Shown here: positions 35,222-46,956 of the stretch, in pieces
Layout of the letters: each line of letters starts with the position of its first letter
Numbering within the stretch: the stretch's first letter is position 1
DNA from: Cryptomeria japonica
Taxonomy: Eukaryota; Streptophyta; Pinopsida; Cupressales; Cupressaceae
Direction of reading: 5' to 3'
Length of the DNA: 64,000 bases
Assembly: GCF_030272615.1 (NCBI RefSeq)
Contig: NC_081411.1
Span: 156,576,971-156,640,970 of the forward strand
The notes under the pieces: generated by a model
Databases searched by the model: none
What the model saw: only the letters and a program-made list of their open reading frames with translations
Told to the model about the DNA's origin: nothing
Made by a program: the position numbers and the translations under genes

Positions 35222-37170
35222 AATGGCTCATACCCGATCATAGTCAAGGCAACGAGAAATAGAAATTGAAGAAGAGAGGTTTAAAATATAAATGAATTCA
35301 AAGAAGCACTTGGAGGGAATGCGAATGACGAAAACCCAAGTACTCCTACTCCTGCAACAATAGAAAGGGCTTAGCACAACCCTCTCTTTAACATAATTTT
35401 TGACGAAATACTCAGGAGCAATGCGTATACTCACTTTTTAAAGCTTGCTCAAGAAGGAGCCAAAATCCCTTCTGACTTTGATCTTGTGCAACTAAGACAA
35501 GCATCAGAACAACAAAGTCACCATGAAGAAGAAAGAGGTAGAGATCCCATCAGATATAACATTCCTTGAGGCAATCCACCTCCTCCCCCTCCAAATGACA
35601 TAGAGATGTTATGGCAACAAGTTGAAAATCTCACCCAACAACTTCGTAGTGGCGTAAAGACTAATCAATTTTCACTCAATGACATTTGTCCCTATCCCTT
35701 TGATAGGAATCTTTATATGCCACCTTTTCCATGAGGATTTGAAACACCCAAGTTCGAAAAGTATAGAATTCCATTCAGCTTGCCTCGAAGTGCCATACGA
35801 AGATACATACCTAATGCGCTTTTTTCCCCAAAGCTTGGGAGGAACAACCACATCATGGTTTTCCCAACTACCAAGTGGCATTAGGACCTTTGAAGAGCTA
35901 GTTCAGAAGTTCTTGGCACATTACTCTCATAACATTGAATGTGATATCACCATGGCTGATCTATGTAACACTAAACAAAAACCAAGTGAACTATTCTTAA
36001 TATTCCTGCAATGATGGCATCAAATGTCTAGCAGACGTTCTCTTCAGTTACCTGAACAAGAACTAGTGGAAATAATTATTTTCAACTTAAACAAAGAAAT
36101 GGAATTTCACCTGGATGTCAAAGACACAGACTCTTTCAATGACATGATCACAATAGGTTTAAAATGTGAGCGGGCTCTTATCAAGAAAGGACTTATCAAA
36201 ATCTACAATGAACCAAAGGATGGTCCTCGCCCACGCTTCAATAGTGACAAACCAAGCTTCTGGAACAAAAGCAAAAATATTGTCGACGATGGGGTTATGG
36301 ATGCAAGAATTATCAAAAGTGCACAACCTGTAGTTTGATTTGCAGGACAAAATCCCCCACCTTAGACTAACACAGTTTCTCCTCCAAATCAAGGCCGCAT
36401 TACATCTCACAATGAACCCACACCTTGTCAACAAAAACAAAAGCGAACATACACTCCCTTAGGGGAACCCATCGAAACAGTATTACAACAACTGGTTTCT
36501 CAAAATCTGGTAACCTTACCCAAAACATCAAACTATGAACCTCAAGTCAAACCTGCATGGTGGAGGGATACTGAACATTGTGATTTCCATCAAGGGAGAG
36601 GACACAAGACAAGAAATTGTCATCGATTGAAAGATCTTATTCAAGATCTTATTGACCAAGGTGAAATTGAAATCGAAGGACATGACCTAAAGACAACAAA
36701 CAATGATCATCTTATGTTTAAAAATCCACTTCCATCACAAGATCAAAGGGTTCCTTCCACTTCAGGGAGAAATACAGATACCACCAATTATACGCAAGCC
36801 GCGTATAATTATACTATGAATCACCTATACAATGCCGGTGAACAAATTGCAACTGTAACTATCAAAAATCCCAACTCCACTTGCAATGTTGGTACATGTC
36901 ACAACAAGATTACTATAAAAGCAGCTCCACAAGGCACCCCATCTATCCCAAAGCAATATAATCTTGTGGAACAGTTAGACAAAACACCTGCACTGATATC
37001 TATCTTGGAGCTATTGCGCCTATCTCCATCCCATAAAACAATCTTGGATCAAGCTCTCCAAGAGGCGTCAGTCCCTGCAAACCTAAATACAGATCAATTC
37101 CAAGCCATGTTTGGAAGTCTAAAGTCATCACCTTGTCTCACTTTTTCCAAAAGTGACAACTCTTCCTTCT
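35222..37170 (+). pseudogene. gag: Element D gag, decayed
   Basis: The ATG at 35222 (MAHTRS) starts a charged N terminus with several stops. The capsid-like core lies at 35690-36010 (EDTYLMRFFPQSLGG, WFSQLPSGIRTFEELVQKF). A second block runs from 36024 to 36338. The Cys-His motif CDFHQGRGHKTRNC with IQDLIDQG is at 36575-36660, and the conserved linker LISILELLRLSPSHK is at 36990-37040. Stops at about 35735, 36013, 36336, 36364 and 37170 and a frameshift near 35760 break it. Element E's gag aligns throughout, confirming the frame. Confidence 0.88.
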
Positions 37171-37679
37171 AGCAACCTCATAACGCTTCGTTACACATTG
37201 AAGGATTTATCAACCAGCATAGGATCAAGCGAGTCTTGATCGATAATGGAGCAAGCCTGAATATTTGTACACTACAGTAGGTCACAGATTTGGGATATGC
37301 AATAGAATCAGTGGATCCCCACAAGAAGATCACAATGAAAGCCTATGACGATGCAGAGCCTTCATCCAAAGGAGTTGTGGTACTACCCATCCGAGTGGGC
37401 CCTATGATGAAGCACTTCATCTGTCAAGTTCTGGACCTTCCTCTGCCATACAATCTATTGTTAGGAAGACCTTGGATACATGCCATGAAAGCCATTCCAT
37501 CCACCTACCATCAGTGTATCAAGTTCCCACATAATGGTGTAGAGATCACAATCTTGGGTGATGCAAACCCCTTTGCATATTGTCATAATATCAGTCATCA
37601 ACCAGAGATTACCATTCCTAACAATAGAGAAGTCATCTCCTCCACTTCATACATAAGTCTAGCCTCTCTTGCCAGTTAA
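37171..37679 (+). pseudogene. pr: Element D aspartic protease
   Basis: The catalytic loop is RVLIDNGASLNIC (near 37233), with Asn at the position usually Ser, Thr or Gly; Asp and Gly are kept. A TAG at about 37278 interrupts the frame. The second block [20 protein letters not shown] is at 37440-37505. The product would mature the polyprotein. Strong similarity to the protease of element E is visible along its length. Confidence 0.85.
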
Positions 37680-39230
37680 AACACCACTATACCCAAGAAA
37701 GAAAAGCTCAAGATGAAAGTAGCAGAGGAAGGCCCGGGGGAATACAATTTGAGTCAACTCTTTTGTGTGGGACAAATTCCCACTTCTCCTAGAACACATG
37801 GAAAACCTCAGCGGTTACTTCAAAAACCACTGATCACGCCAGCATGTACTTTGACTCCTTTCATCCTAGGAAAGAGTCAAGAAGAAGAAACCAAAGATGA
37901 GGACTTAGCAGAATAGATCTATAAAGATCCCATCACCACTGATATGCTGCAAGCTAAGCTTCCCACAGATCAGTATGGCAAAGGCCTCCTCATTATGCAA
38001 AGAATGGGTTACGATGGTCAGAGTGCTTTGGGACTTGCAAATAAGGAAGACATGAACCACTATTGTCAGAATTAAAGCCCAAGGATAATACAGGCCTAGG
38101 CTTTCAAAAGGAGATCTTTCCTAAGCTCAGATTCAAAGGAAAACCTAGCAAACCACTATATCAGCCTATCACAAAGAGGACACCTTTTTATTATAAAAGC
38201 AACATCAAACACCATCGCAACCACCTATAATACCCATCATTCCACTAATCAAACCAATGATCCCATCAGCAGTAGCAATAACATCAATAGTACCATTAGC
38301 AGCAACAACTATATCAGAACTTGCAATAGCATCTACAACATTAGCAGTTCCAGCAGAAGTAGTAGAGTCAACAGTACCAATACTCTCTGTATCGGATTCA
38401 TTGATCCCTATCATCCTCCCTGTAGCTCTGATCATTTCATCTACAAAGGTACATCAACCGATCACACCTGTAGTGTTTAACTCAAAGGACATCCCAATAT
38501 GATATAGTAATCGGATACTAGAAAGTGACTCAGATACCAACTCACATGAATGGGAATTTGGTTCCATCTAGCTTAATACTTCAGATGAGGAAGACACATC
38601 ACTACCTCCACTGCGCAAAGACATCCCTGTTTATGGAGAAGCACATATAAAGACCTCTTGGGTTCCTAAGTTGGAAACTTCTTCCACAGACCCTATGTCA
38701 CATCCTATGCCTGATTTTGATAGGGAGAGTACCATCAATGACCTTCACCACAATGTCTTAACCCTCACTGACACATCTAGTGAACTTAACCTAATCGATG
38801 AAGTAATGCCCATTATCCATCCAGAACTCATCGAATGCAACCAACCTAATCCCCCATGTCTTGACCTTTTCCAAAATGATGAGGCACTCATTGAATTTTT
38901 GGAACTACGGGATAACATACCAAGTGGGGATCACAAAGTTGGATTCACCATTGAACTTAATAGCACAGCATACTTTGGAGCGGATGCCAAACCTTTCAAC
39001 TGCAAAAATATAACAATAAAACATGGATCTTCCAGTGAAAACCACACTTTGGCACTATTTGATCTAACAAAAGTAAAAAGAAAGAGTGTATCCAATGGTG
39101 AAAACTTCTCTGAGGCGCTTGAGGATGAAAGGTTTGACATCCTTCCTTGTAGCACACAACAAGAATGATCAATGATTCTCATCGAGGAAACAAAAGAATA
39201 CAACGTGGGGACAACCTAAGTTTGTAGAGT
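37680..39230 (+). pseudogene. Element D G-patch and spacer before RT
   Basis: A G-patch at 37969-38050 reads YGKGLLIMQRMGYDGQSALG. Next is a low-complexity stretch of Ala/Thr/Ile/Ser codons (38257-38440) with no match in element E. An acidic spacer follows, with SLPPL and the block ALEDERFDILPCSTQQE near 39115-39165, shared with E. Stops occur near 37677, 37914, 38073 and 39166. The low-complexity part may be a local expansion. Confidence 0.7.
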
Positions 39231-40440
39231 TCTTCCAGAAGCGTCGGATCAACTTTGCATGGTCATATACAGACATTCCTGGGCTTGATCTTGCTTTAGT
39301 CATGCATCACCTCACCGTAGCAGAAGGAGCCAAGCCTGTCAAGAAGAAGCTTCCTAAGATGCATCCTCAGATTGTAGTACTAGTCAAAGCAAAACTCAAG
39401 AAACTCCTAGATGTTGGTTTCATTAGACGAATTGATTATGCAGATTGGATATCCAATATTGTGCCTGTCAGCAAGCTAAATGGGGGCATCCGTATTTGTA
39501 CTGACTTTAGAGATCTGAATAAGGCATGTCCTAAGGATGACTTCCCCCTACCAAACATCGACATCATAGTGGACCTAACCGCAGGACATGCAATGCTTTC
39601 ACTCATGGATGGCTTTTCAGGATACAATCAAATAAAGATCGCACCAGAGGATCAACATAAGATAGCCTTCACATGTCCATGGGGCACATACTACTGGAAT
39701 GTAAAGCCTTTCGGTCTCAAGAATGCAGGAGTGACCTATCAATGAGAAATGACCACCATCTTCCATGACATGATGCATACTATGATGGAAGATTATGTTG
39801 ATGACTTACTAGCAAAATCACTCACCAAAGAAGGTCATCTCAACATATTAGATAAAATCTTTGATAGACTAGAACAATATCATGTTCGACTCAACCCAAA
39901 GAAATGTGTCTTTAGAGTAACCTCAGGGAAGCTTCTTGGATACATTATCTCAAGAAAAGGTATTGAGGTCGATCCAACAAATGTCAAAGAAATCATGGAC
40001 ATGCCACCACCAAAGAACATCAGTCAACTAAGGACATTACAAGGACGACTACAGTCAATTTGGAGATTCATTGCACAACTGGCAGATAAGTGTCACCTGT
40101 TTACACACTTGTTACACAAAAACATCCGCTTTCAATGGGATGTCAGATGCCAGCTAGCATTCTAGATACTTAAAGACTATCTCATGAATACACCATTGCT
40201 GATCCCACCAGATCCAAGCAAACCTTTGTTACTCTATATATCAGCAACAAGTACAGCATTGGGTGTACTTCTGGCACAACATAATGCAGAAGGGAAAGAG
40301 TGTTTTGTTTACTACATCTCTCGCACACTGGTTGGCTATGAACTCCACTACACACCCATTGAGCGAGCTTGCCTAGCAGTAATCTTGGCAACCACTAAAC
40401 TAAGGCACTATCTGTTAACACACTAAGTACAACTCATTGC
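39231..40440 (+). pseudogene. rt-rh: Element D reverse transcriptase and first RNase H
   Basis: RT starts at INFAWSYTDIPGLD (39249). Conserved blocks are FRDLNKACPKDDFPLPNID (39508), MDGFSGYNQIKIAPEDQ (39604) and catalytic YVDD (39796, MEDYVDDLLAKS), all intact. A TGA at 39743 and stop codons at about 40163 and 40424 interrupt it. The first RNase H is at 40184-40425 (PLLLYISATSTALGVLLAQH, FVYYISRTLVGYEL). Element E aligns with near-identical order. Confidence 0.92.
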
Positions 40441-41000
40441 AAATATTGATCCACTAAAATACTTACTCAGTAAAGCAGCATTGACAGGCCACTTGGCCAA
40501 ATGGGTGATGATTCTCAGTGAATTTGACATTGAGTATGTGGACCATAAAGCTATCAAAGGTCAAGTTATTGCAGATCAGTTGATTGATGCACCACTCATA
40601 GGCGATCATCCTCCCATTTCCAAATTTCCAAATGAAGAGATAATCATGATCACTACAGCACAACCATGGAAACTATACTTTGATGGTTCATACACTAGGC
40701 ATGGCTCGGGGGCAGGCATTTTGTTTATCACACCTCAAGGGGATAGCATCTCGAAGTCTTACAGGCTCACATTTCCATGCTCAAATAACATAGTAGAATA
40801 TGAGGCCTCGATCACCAGACTCAAGCTCGCCATACAATGGAAGTTACAAGAAATATAGGTATATGACGACTCCCAGCTAGTCATTCGACAAGCAACTGAT
40901 GAATATCAGACTAAGGATGACAAACTCATGCCATACAAACAAATGGTGGACAAATTAAAGGGATCATTTACTACTATTACCTTTGAGCAGATACCAAGAG
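40441..41000 (+). pseudogene. arh: Element D second (archaeal-type) RNase H
   Basis: After the linker IEYVDHKAIKGQVIADQLID, the second RNase H shows YFDGSYTRHGSGAG (40677), EYEASITRL (40798), DDSQLV (40865) and VVDAMA near 41015, the four acidic positions of this fold. It has a TAG at about 40857 and another near 41005. A second RNase H placed before integrase is diagnostic of the Tat lineage. Confidence 0.85.
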
Positions 41001-42418
41001 ATTAGAACCATGTTGTTGATGCTATGGCTACCATTGCATCTCTCTTAGATCTTCCACAAAATTCAACACGCTACAAGTTCTTGGTAGAATAGCTTTCGAT
41101 CCCCGCTTATGATATCCCTGAATCCGAGATGATATGTCACCTAATCGGCTCCAAATCCCCATGGTACGGTGAGTTCTACACTTATCTCCACGATCACACC
41201 CTTCCTCCTAACCAATTGAATAACCAGCGTAAAACTTTCATTCACCAAACCACTCGATATACCATTATTGTAGAAACCCTATACTGATGCAGTCATGATG
41301 GTACTCTCCTTTGATGTCTAGAATAGGATGAGATAACAAAGGCCTTGGAAGAGGTACATGAAGGAATTTGTGGAACTCATAAAAGCGGTCCGTCACTAGC
41401 CAAGAAATTCTTGCGCACTGGATACTATTGGCCATCCATGGAAAAAGAGCCCTACTGCTTTGTGAGAAAGGGCAAGAAATGCCAATTTCATGGAGACCTG
41501 ATACATGCACCAGCACAGGAATTGCAACCAATCACAACACCATGGCCTTTTTGTTAATGGAGCCTTGACCTTGTGGGTAAAGTCCATCCATCTTCATCCA
41601 ATGGCCATAAATTTATTATTGCCGCCACCAAATATTTCACAAAGTGGATTGAAGCTGTTCCACTTACCCAAGTCACCGGCAAGCAGATCGCCTCATTCAT
41701 CCTCAATTACATCATCTGCTAGTATGGTGTACCCATGTCCATCATCACAGATAACGGTCTTCCTTTCAAAAATTAGGATGTTCGTGAACTCTGTGAGAAA
41801 TTTCACATCCAACACCGCTTTTCCACTCCCTACTACCCACAAGGCAATGGTCAGGCCGAAGCATCAAACAAGAACATATTAAGAATCCTAAAGAAGATAG
41901 TCAATGATGTCGGTTGTGATTGGCACGTTCAATTGAATCCAGCACTATGGGCATATCGAACTAGCATTTGAACCCCTACAGGCACAACTCCCTACTCATT
42001 GGTCTATGGTGCAGAAGCTATTTTACCTATTGAAGTTGAGATACCATCACTATGGGTTTCCTTGCACAATCTCATAGATGATGAAGCATACAAAGTATCT
42101 CGTCTCCAAGACTTAGAGCTACTTGATGAGAAACAACAATCTGCATACAATCACCTCAAGGCCTATCAGCAGCGCATGAGCAGAAGCTATAATCATCGAG
42201 TTAGACCTCGTATATTCGAGGTAGGTGATCTTGTTCTTCGAGAAAATCTGCATAACTAACCCAACTGAGAACATCAAGGAAATTTTGAATCAAATTGGCT
42301 AGGTCCATATGTTGTCACTGCTGTATTTGGGTCCAGGGCATATGAGTTGGCTACTTCAGAAGGAGAACCGCTAGCAGATCCGATCAACAACATGCACCTC
42401 AAATGGTTTTATACATAA
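41001..42418 (+). pseudogene. int: Element D integrase, decayed
   Basis: The N-terminal zinc region shows EVHEGICGTHKSG and GYYWPSME (41350-41440). The catalytic core holds LDLVGK (41567), TDNG (41749) and QAEASNK (41854), that is D, D and E. The C-terminal part has YNHRVRPRIFEVGDLVLR and WLGPYVVTAVFGSRAYELAT, ending WFYT and TAA at 42416. Nonsense codons lie near 41088, 41284, 41320, 41555, 41719, 41776 and 41970. Element E shows Gln where D has a stop (TNQDV against KN-stop-DV), indicating CAA/CAG to TAA/TAG decay. Confidence 0.88.
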
Positions 42419-44553
42419 GCTGCATAGAGCATCAAACTCCCATATATACTGGTAAAAATACCAAAAACATCCAGATAAAGGTCTTGAAGAAAAATACAAA
42501 AAACATCAAAATAGTAAAGAAAAAATCATGCATCCAAACAGTGAACAACCACTTTGGTGGCACCTTGGGTAAGTGCGATGGTGAAAACCTGGCAAACAGG
42601 CACCACTCATAAAGGATGTGGCTCCATTATCTTTCAGACTTGTTGCGATCACGTCCACTACATACACACATCCATTCATCCAAATCATGGCTTGTTATTA
42701 ATCTGCAATCAAGAAAGTACTTCATGCATCTTGCATCCCACTTTTTCATAGTCAAAGTCTAAACTGGGGACAATACCCTTAACCTATTGATGGAAGTGGA
42801 TTCTACATTTTTTTTTGATTCATTAAAGTTCTTCATTCAAAAATATCTCGCAAAAATACCAAATACATTCCAAAATCATCTCACAAAATCCAAAAACATT
42901 CAAAATGTCTCACAAAATCCAAAAACCTCGGAAAACATCAAAAATCAAATAGAAAAACATGGCCACACATTGTACATACTCATCCAAGTAGATACCAAAC
43001 AAGCATTGAAAAATACTCGCACGATGATCACTTCTCAAATCGACCAAACAATCAACATCAAAACTCAAACTGTCTTCAACAAGGATGCATCCTTCCTTAC
43101 CAAAACAAAGACAAAATGACATTTTCTTTGACAAGAAAATTCTATTTAAAGCTATCAAATACTTGATTGATTTGTGAGTTATTCATTTGATTATATATAT
43201 CAGGTTCCTACAACATTGTTTGTGTATCTTTTGCAGATTATTCCGATGAAGTTTTGGGGCATGTACTAATGGTGTCTACGTGGGAAGTTCACTAAGCTAC
43301 GTGATCTTATGCAAAATTTAGTCATAGATCACTATGGCTTGCTGACTACAGTGTATACCTCGACCATATGAGCATGAACCACTACCAAGGATCCATATTC
43401 TTTATTCTTTATGTATATACTACCTGCTTGCAAGCACAATGCTCTTTTGTTCCTCCTACCTCATCCAAACTGGATAAAGGTTTTTATCTCTTATTACGGT
43501 ATGAACTTGTCTCAGGATATGATCAGCCCAAGATCAAGGAGGACGATCCAAGTCATGCATGAATGGAGATGATCCTTGTCTGTTCTGCAAGCAATACTCT
43601 GGTCAACTTGACCCGTTATATCAAGTTGTTTGTATTAACTTGCTATATCAAATCCATGTAAGAAATACTCTGGTCATCTTGAATCATTATGTCAAGATGC
43701 TTGTATTTTCTTACAACATTTTAAAGCTCGATGATGGAAAATAAAGCACTATGGATCATCATTTCATCTCATATGTTTATATGTTGCATTCTGTTGCATA
43801 TCTCCCATCCATTCACTCATTCATATGTATGATTTTTGTATGCAAATGTGAACAAAGTTAAAATGAGTAGTTTTGTGAAAATTAAGCTGGTCTTGGATAC
43901 AATCACGATCGAGTACTCTAATACATCATCAATGCATCATGCAAAGTCTAAAACACCTTGCATTCATCATGATCATATCATCATCATTACATTTAGTTGC
44001 ATTTTGCATGAAGAACATTTCATATCATTTTAGTTGTTTAAAATGCATATAGTTCATTATCATTTATTAAACATTAGTCTTCTTATATCATTTTATCATT
44101 ACATGATGTTTAGATTCATTCATATAAACCAATTGTCCCTAATTGTATTAGCCATTTACTATGCATTCATTTAGTGTCAGTTATCAATTATCATTTTCTC
44201 ATCCTTTATTATCCTTTATCATTTATTGTTGCATACATTCATTTATCTATTCAGTAGTTAAAAAGTGCATTCATTCATCCATTATTAAGTGTCTTATTAT
44301 GCTCATTTTAGGATTCATTTACATTGCATTCATTATCCCTTTTTAATTGCATTAAGGTGTAGTTATTAAACCATAAGTTGTATTATCATCACGTTATCAT
44401 TTTACTTAATCATATTTAGGCATTTAGAATCATAAAACCATTTGTCTCAAACATTGGTTCATGCCATTTTATATATACATTATACGTATGCATTCATTTA
44501 GAAATCATCATATAAACATTTGTACTTTAAATTTGTTTATCCATATTACATTC
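42419..44553 (+). other. Element D 3' non-coding region, first part
   Basis: No recognisable coding. It includes a short repeat TCTCACAAAATCCAAAAAC (42843-42935) and a two-copy repeat of about 50 bases (43591-43642 and 43666-43716, AATACTCTGGTCA-CTTGA). After 43980 it becomes CATT/TTCATT-rich. Its continuation is 52419-52502 and 59274 onward, once F and G are removed. Confidence 0.6.
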
Positions 44554-44558
44554 ATCTA
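44554..44558. repeat. Left target-site duplication of element F
   Basis: ATCTA, identical to 52414-52418. Confidence 0.9.
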
Positions 44559-45767
44559 TGTAGCGTCCTAAAATTACGACACTTGCAATTTTGACTGCAT
44601 TTGGGTCTTCACGATGGCGATGCAACGTTAAACCTGAATGGAGACCCCGAAACCTGCTTGTGACACCAAAAACTGCATTTTTGTGCACGTTGGCATGATC
44701 CCTCCTTGCACCCTGCTGTCCCGGAAGGTGGGACCATGGCGCCCAGCGCCTTGGTCCCTGGCCCTATTTTGGGCCCGGTCTCTTTTGGGCATCGGGTCTT
44801 TAAGTTTGCAATTAAGGAAATATTGTTTCCTGGTCGGCCTAAGGTCGGGAAAATCAGTCTATCAACCCTAATTGACAAGTATATAAACTACTTTTCCTCT
44901 CCTAGAAGGGGAGAAGAGGAAAAGGAGGACATATGTGTGCAAAGGCGCGGAAGCGATATTCAAACATTCAAACATTCAAGCATTCAAGCATTCCTTCAAG
45001 CAATTGAGCATTCTAAGTCTCCATTCAAGGCTAGGTGTTGCATTCAAGACAAGGATTCAACCATTGAAGAGGAGATCACATACAACATACAACATACTAC
45101 ATACATTACACCTTCGCATGTAAGAATACAAACATTCTTACAACAAGGTATCAGTACTTGTTTACATTACAAACATTTACATTTACAGCATTCTCATTTC
45201 TTGATTAATTCCAAAACCGGGGTTTGACCTAAAGGCAAACCCCTCATCCCTAACCCCCCAATCGTCCTCTCTTTTCTGTGTGTAGGTTGCAGGTACGCGG
45301 TTGTAATTGAAGATCTGGAATCCTTGTGCAGAGACGAACAGATCCCCCTTCGTTTCACGGATTTTTCGGAGGACCGTGTGGACACCGGGCGCCATCGTCC
45401 TATCTACTTTCGCTCAAATTTACAGAACAGCATTGTCTCAACATTTTACTACTAATTCCAGGTCCGCAGCTTCATCCCATATCCCTATCTCTGTTTATAA
45501 ACGAATCTTTCCTGCTTTACATGCATTCCTAGTTCAATCATCCTATCTACATTTCTTTACAAAAGAGGGTATCCTTGATGTCTTAACCCTTGAAACTCAT
45601 TTAGAATCCAATCCTGCATTGTGTGGGATTGGATCTTGTGGGTTTCAACCCCTCTTTTGAATGTAAAGTCTCTCCCAAGTGAAAACCATCAACCCTAGTG
45701 ACCTCCCTTCTCTCTCCTCGGAGTTGGGGAGGGGAGAACGACTAGGGTTCGATTTTTCCACTTTACA
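44559..45767 (+). repeat. Element F 5' LTR
   Basis: TGTAGCGTCC...CTTTACA, three bases before the PBS. TATATAAA at 44880-44887. A 170-codon open stretch (44706-45227) crosses the TATA box and is also open in the 3' LTR; I treat it as incidental. Confidence 0.93.
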
Positions 45768-45770
45768 TTT

Positions 45771-45786
45771 TGGTGAACCTGACGTG
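45771..45786 (+). promoter_or_regulatory. Primer binding site of element F
   Basis: TGGTGAACCTGACGTG, 14 of 16 bases identical to the site in element D. Confidence 0.75.
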
Positions 45787-46956
45787 AACATCCTCATTTT
45801 GATTATTCATGGTTAGATCTGAAAAATTTGCTTCCTTAATTACATTTCCATGTTTGATCTTTTGCAAAATTTAGAGGTTGATTGCAAAAAAGAAGCCCTA
45901 AAATTTTCTTTTTAGTAATTAAGCTTGTGAAATGTTTAATTGTTAATGCTTGTTTCAGATCTACCCTTCTATTGCAAATTGTCAATTCATATTTGTGCTT
46001 TAATTCTGAAAATTAAGTGGTTAAGTGTCAAAACCCTAATTTTTAAAACCCTTCTTGATTCAACCTTTGACTGATAATTTCACTGATCAAAACACTTCCA
46101 AATCGGCTGTAACTTTGGATTCCGCAATAAAATCACAATATCTTTCATCCCTGAAAATTTAGAAAAAAGTTGCGAGGACCGTGTGCACCGCGAGCGCCAT
46201 CGTCCCCGACATTTTTTTCGAAATTTTGGGAGCTAGAACTTACTGTGTTTTTCTGCTAAAATCTAGAATCTTGGCTGATTTTATCAATTCTAACACCTTC
46301 AAAATTAAAGTCAAAGTTGGTCTAGTGATTGCTTGGATTGAGGCTTCTAATCATTCAAAAAATTGTTGAAGTTGAAATTCATATCAAAATTGTGTTTCTT
46401 ACAGTCCTAAATCTGAAAAGTGTGTTGGCATTCATTCGAAATTTCAGTGCTTTATTCAAATTTTTGCAGTTTGTGACTTTTGAAATTAAGTGTTTAATTG
46501 CAACAACCTTGATTTCCACTTTCAAAATTGAATTTTGCGTGAAATTGAGTCAATTTTTAAATTTCAAAACTTTCATTGCTTTTAGTATTCCCTCTAAAAT
46601 CATAAAATTCAAAATTTCAGTTTCCCCCTCTTTTTCAGAATTCAAATTTTACATTTTTCAACAATCTTGGTAGGGTTCAATTTTGAGATTGCAACTTTAA
46701 TTTGGCCTATCTACAGATCGTAAAATCACTCAATTTTTTCAGATTAGCTTTAAAATCATCATAACTTTCATCCCTGAAAATTTCGAAAAAAGTTGCGAGG
46801 ACCGTGTGCACTCCGTTCGCCACGGTCCCGAACATTTTTTCCGAAATTTTGGGAGATTGTCCTGATTGCATTTAACAACTTAAATCTAGGAGATTGGCTG
46901 ATTTTATTGAAATTTGCTACCTCTAAAATTCAAAATCTTCTCTCTCTCTTTAGTGC
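45787..46956 (+). other. Element F leader with a duplicated 92-bp segment
   Basis: Copies at 46141-46232 and 46764-46855 share CTTTCATCCCTGAAAATTT, GTTGCGAGGACCGTGTGCAC and CGAAATTTTGGGAG. The motif GAGGACCGTGTG with CGCCATCGTCC also occurs in both LTRs (near 45369 and 52014). The rest is AT-rich and non-coding. Confidence 0.75.

Noticed and set aside
43980-44553. Satellite suspected in the CATT-rich part of element D
   Set aside because: Words are irregular with no fixed period; best seen as AT-rich drift of an untranslated region.
44601-44760. Possible tRNA or small RNA in the GC-rich part of the F LTR
   Set aside because: No cloverleaf or promoter boxes could be made out; duplicated exactly as an LTR.
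44706-45227. About 170-codon ORF in both LTRs of element F (also 51361-51873)
   Set aside because: It crosses the LTR TATA box and has no recognisable domain; shared openness simply reflects recent common origin of the two LTRs.
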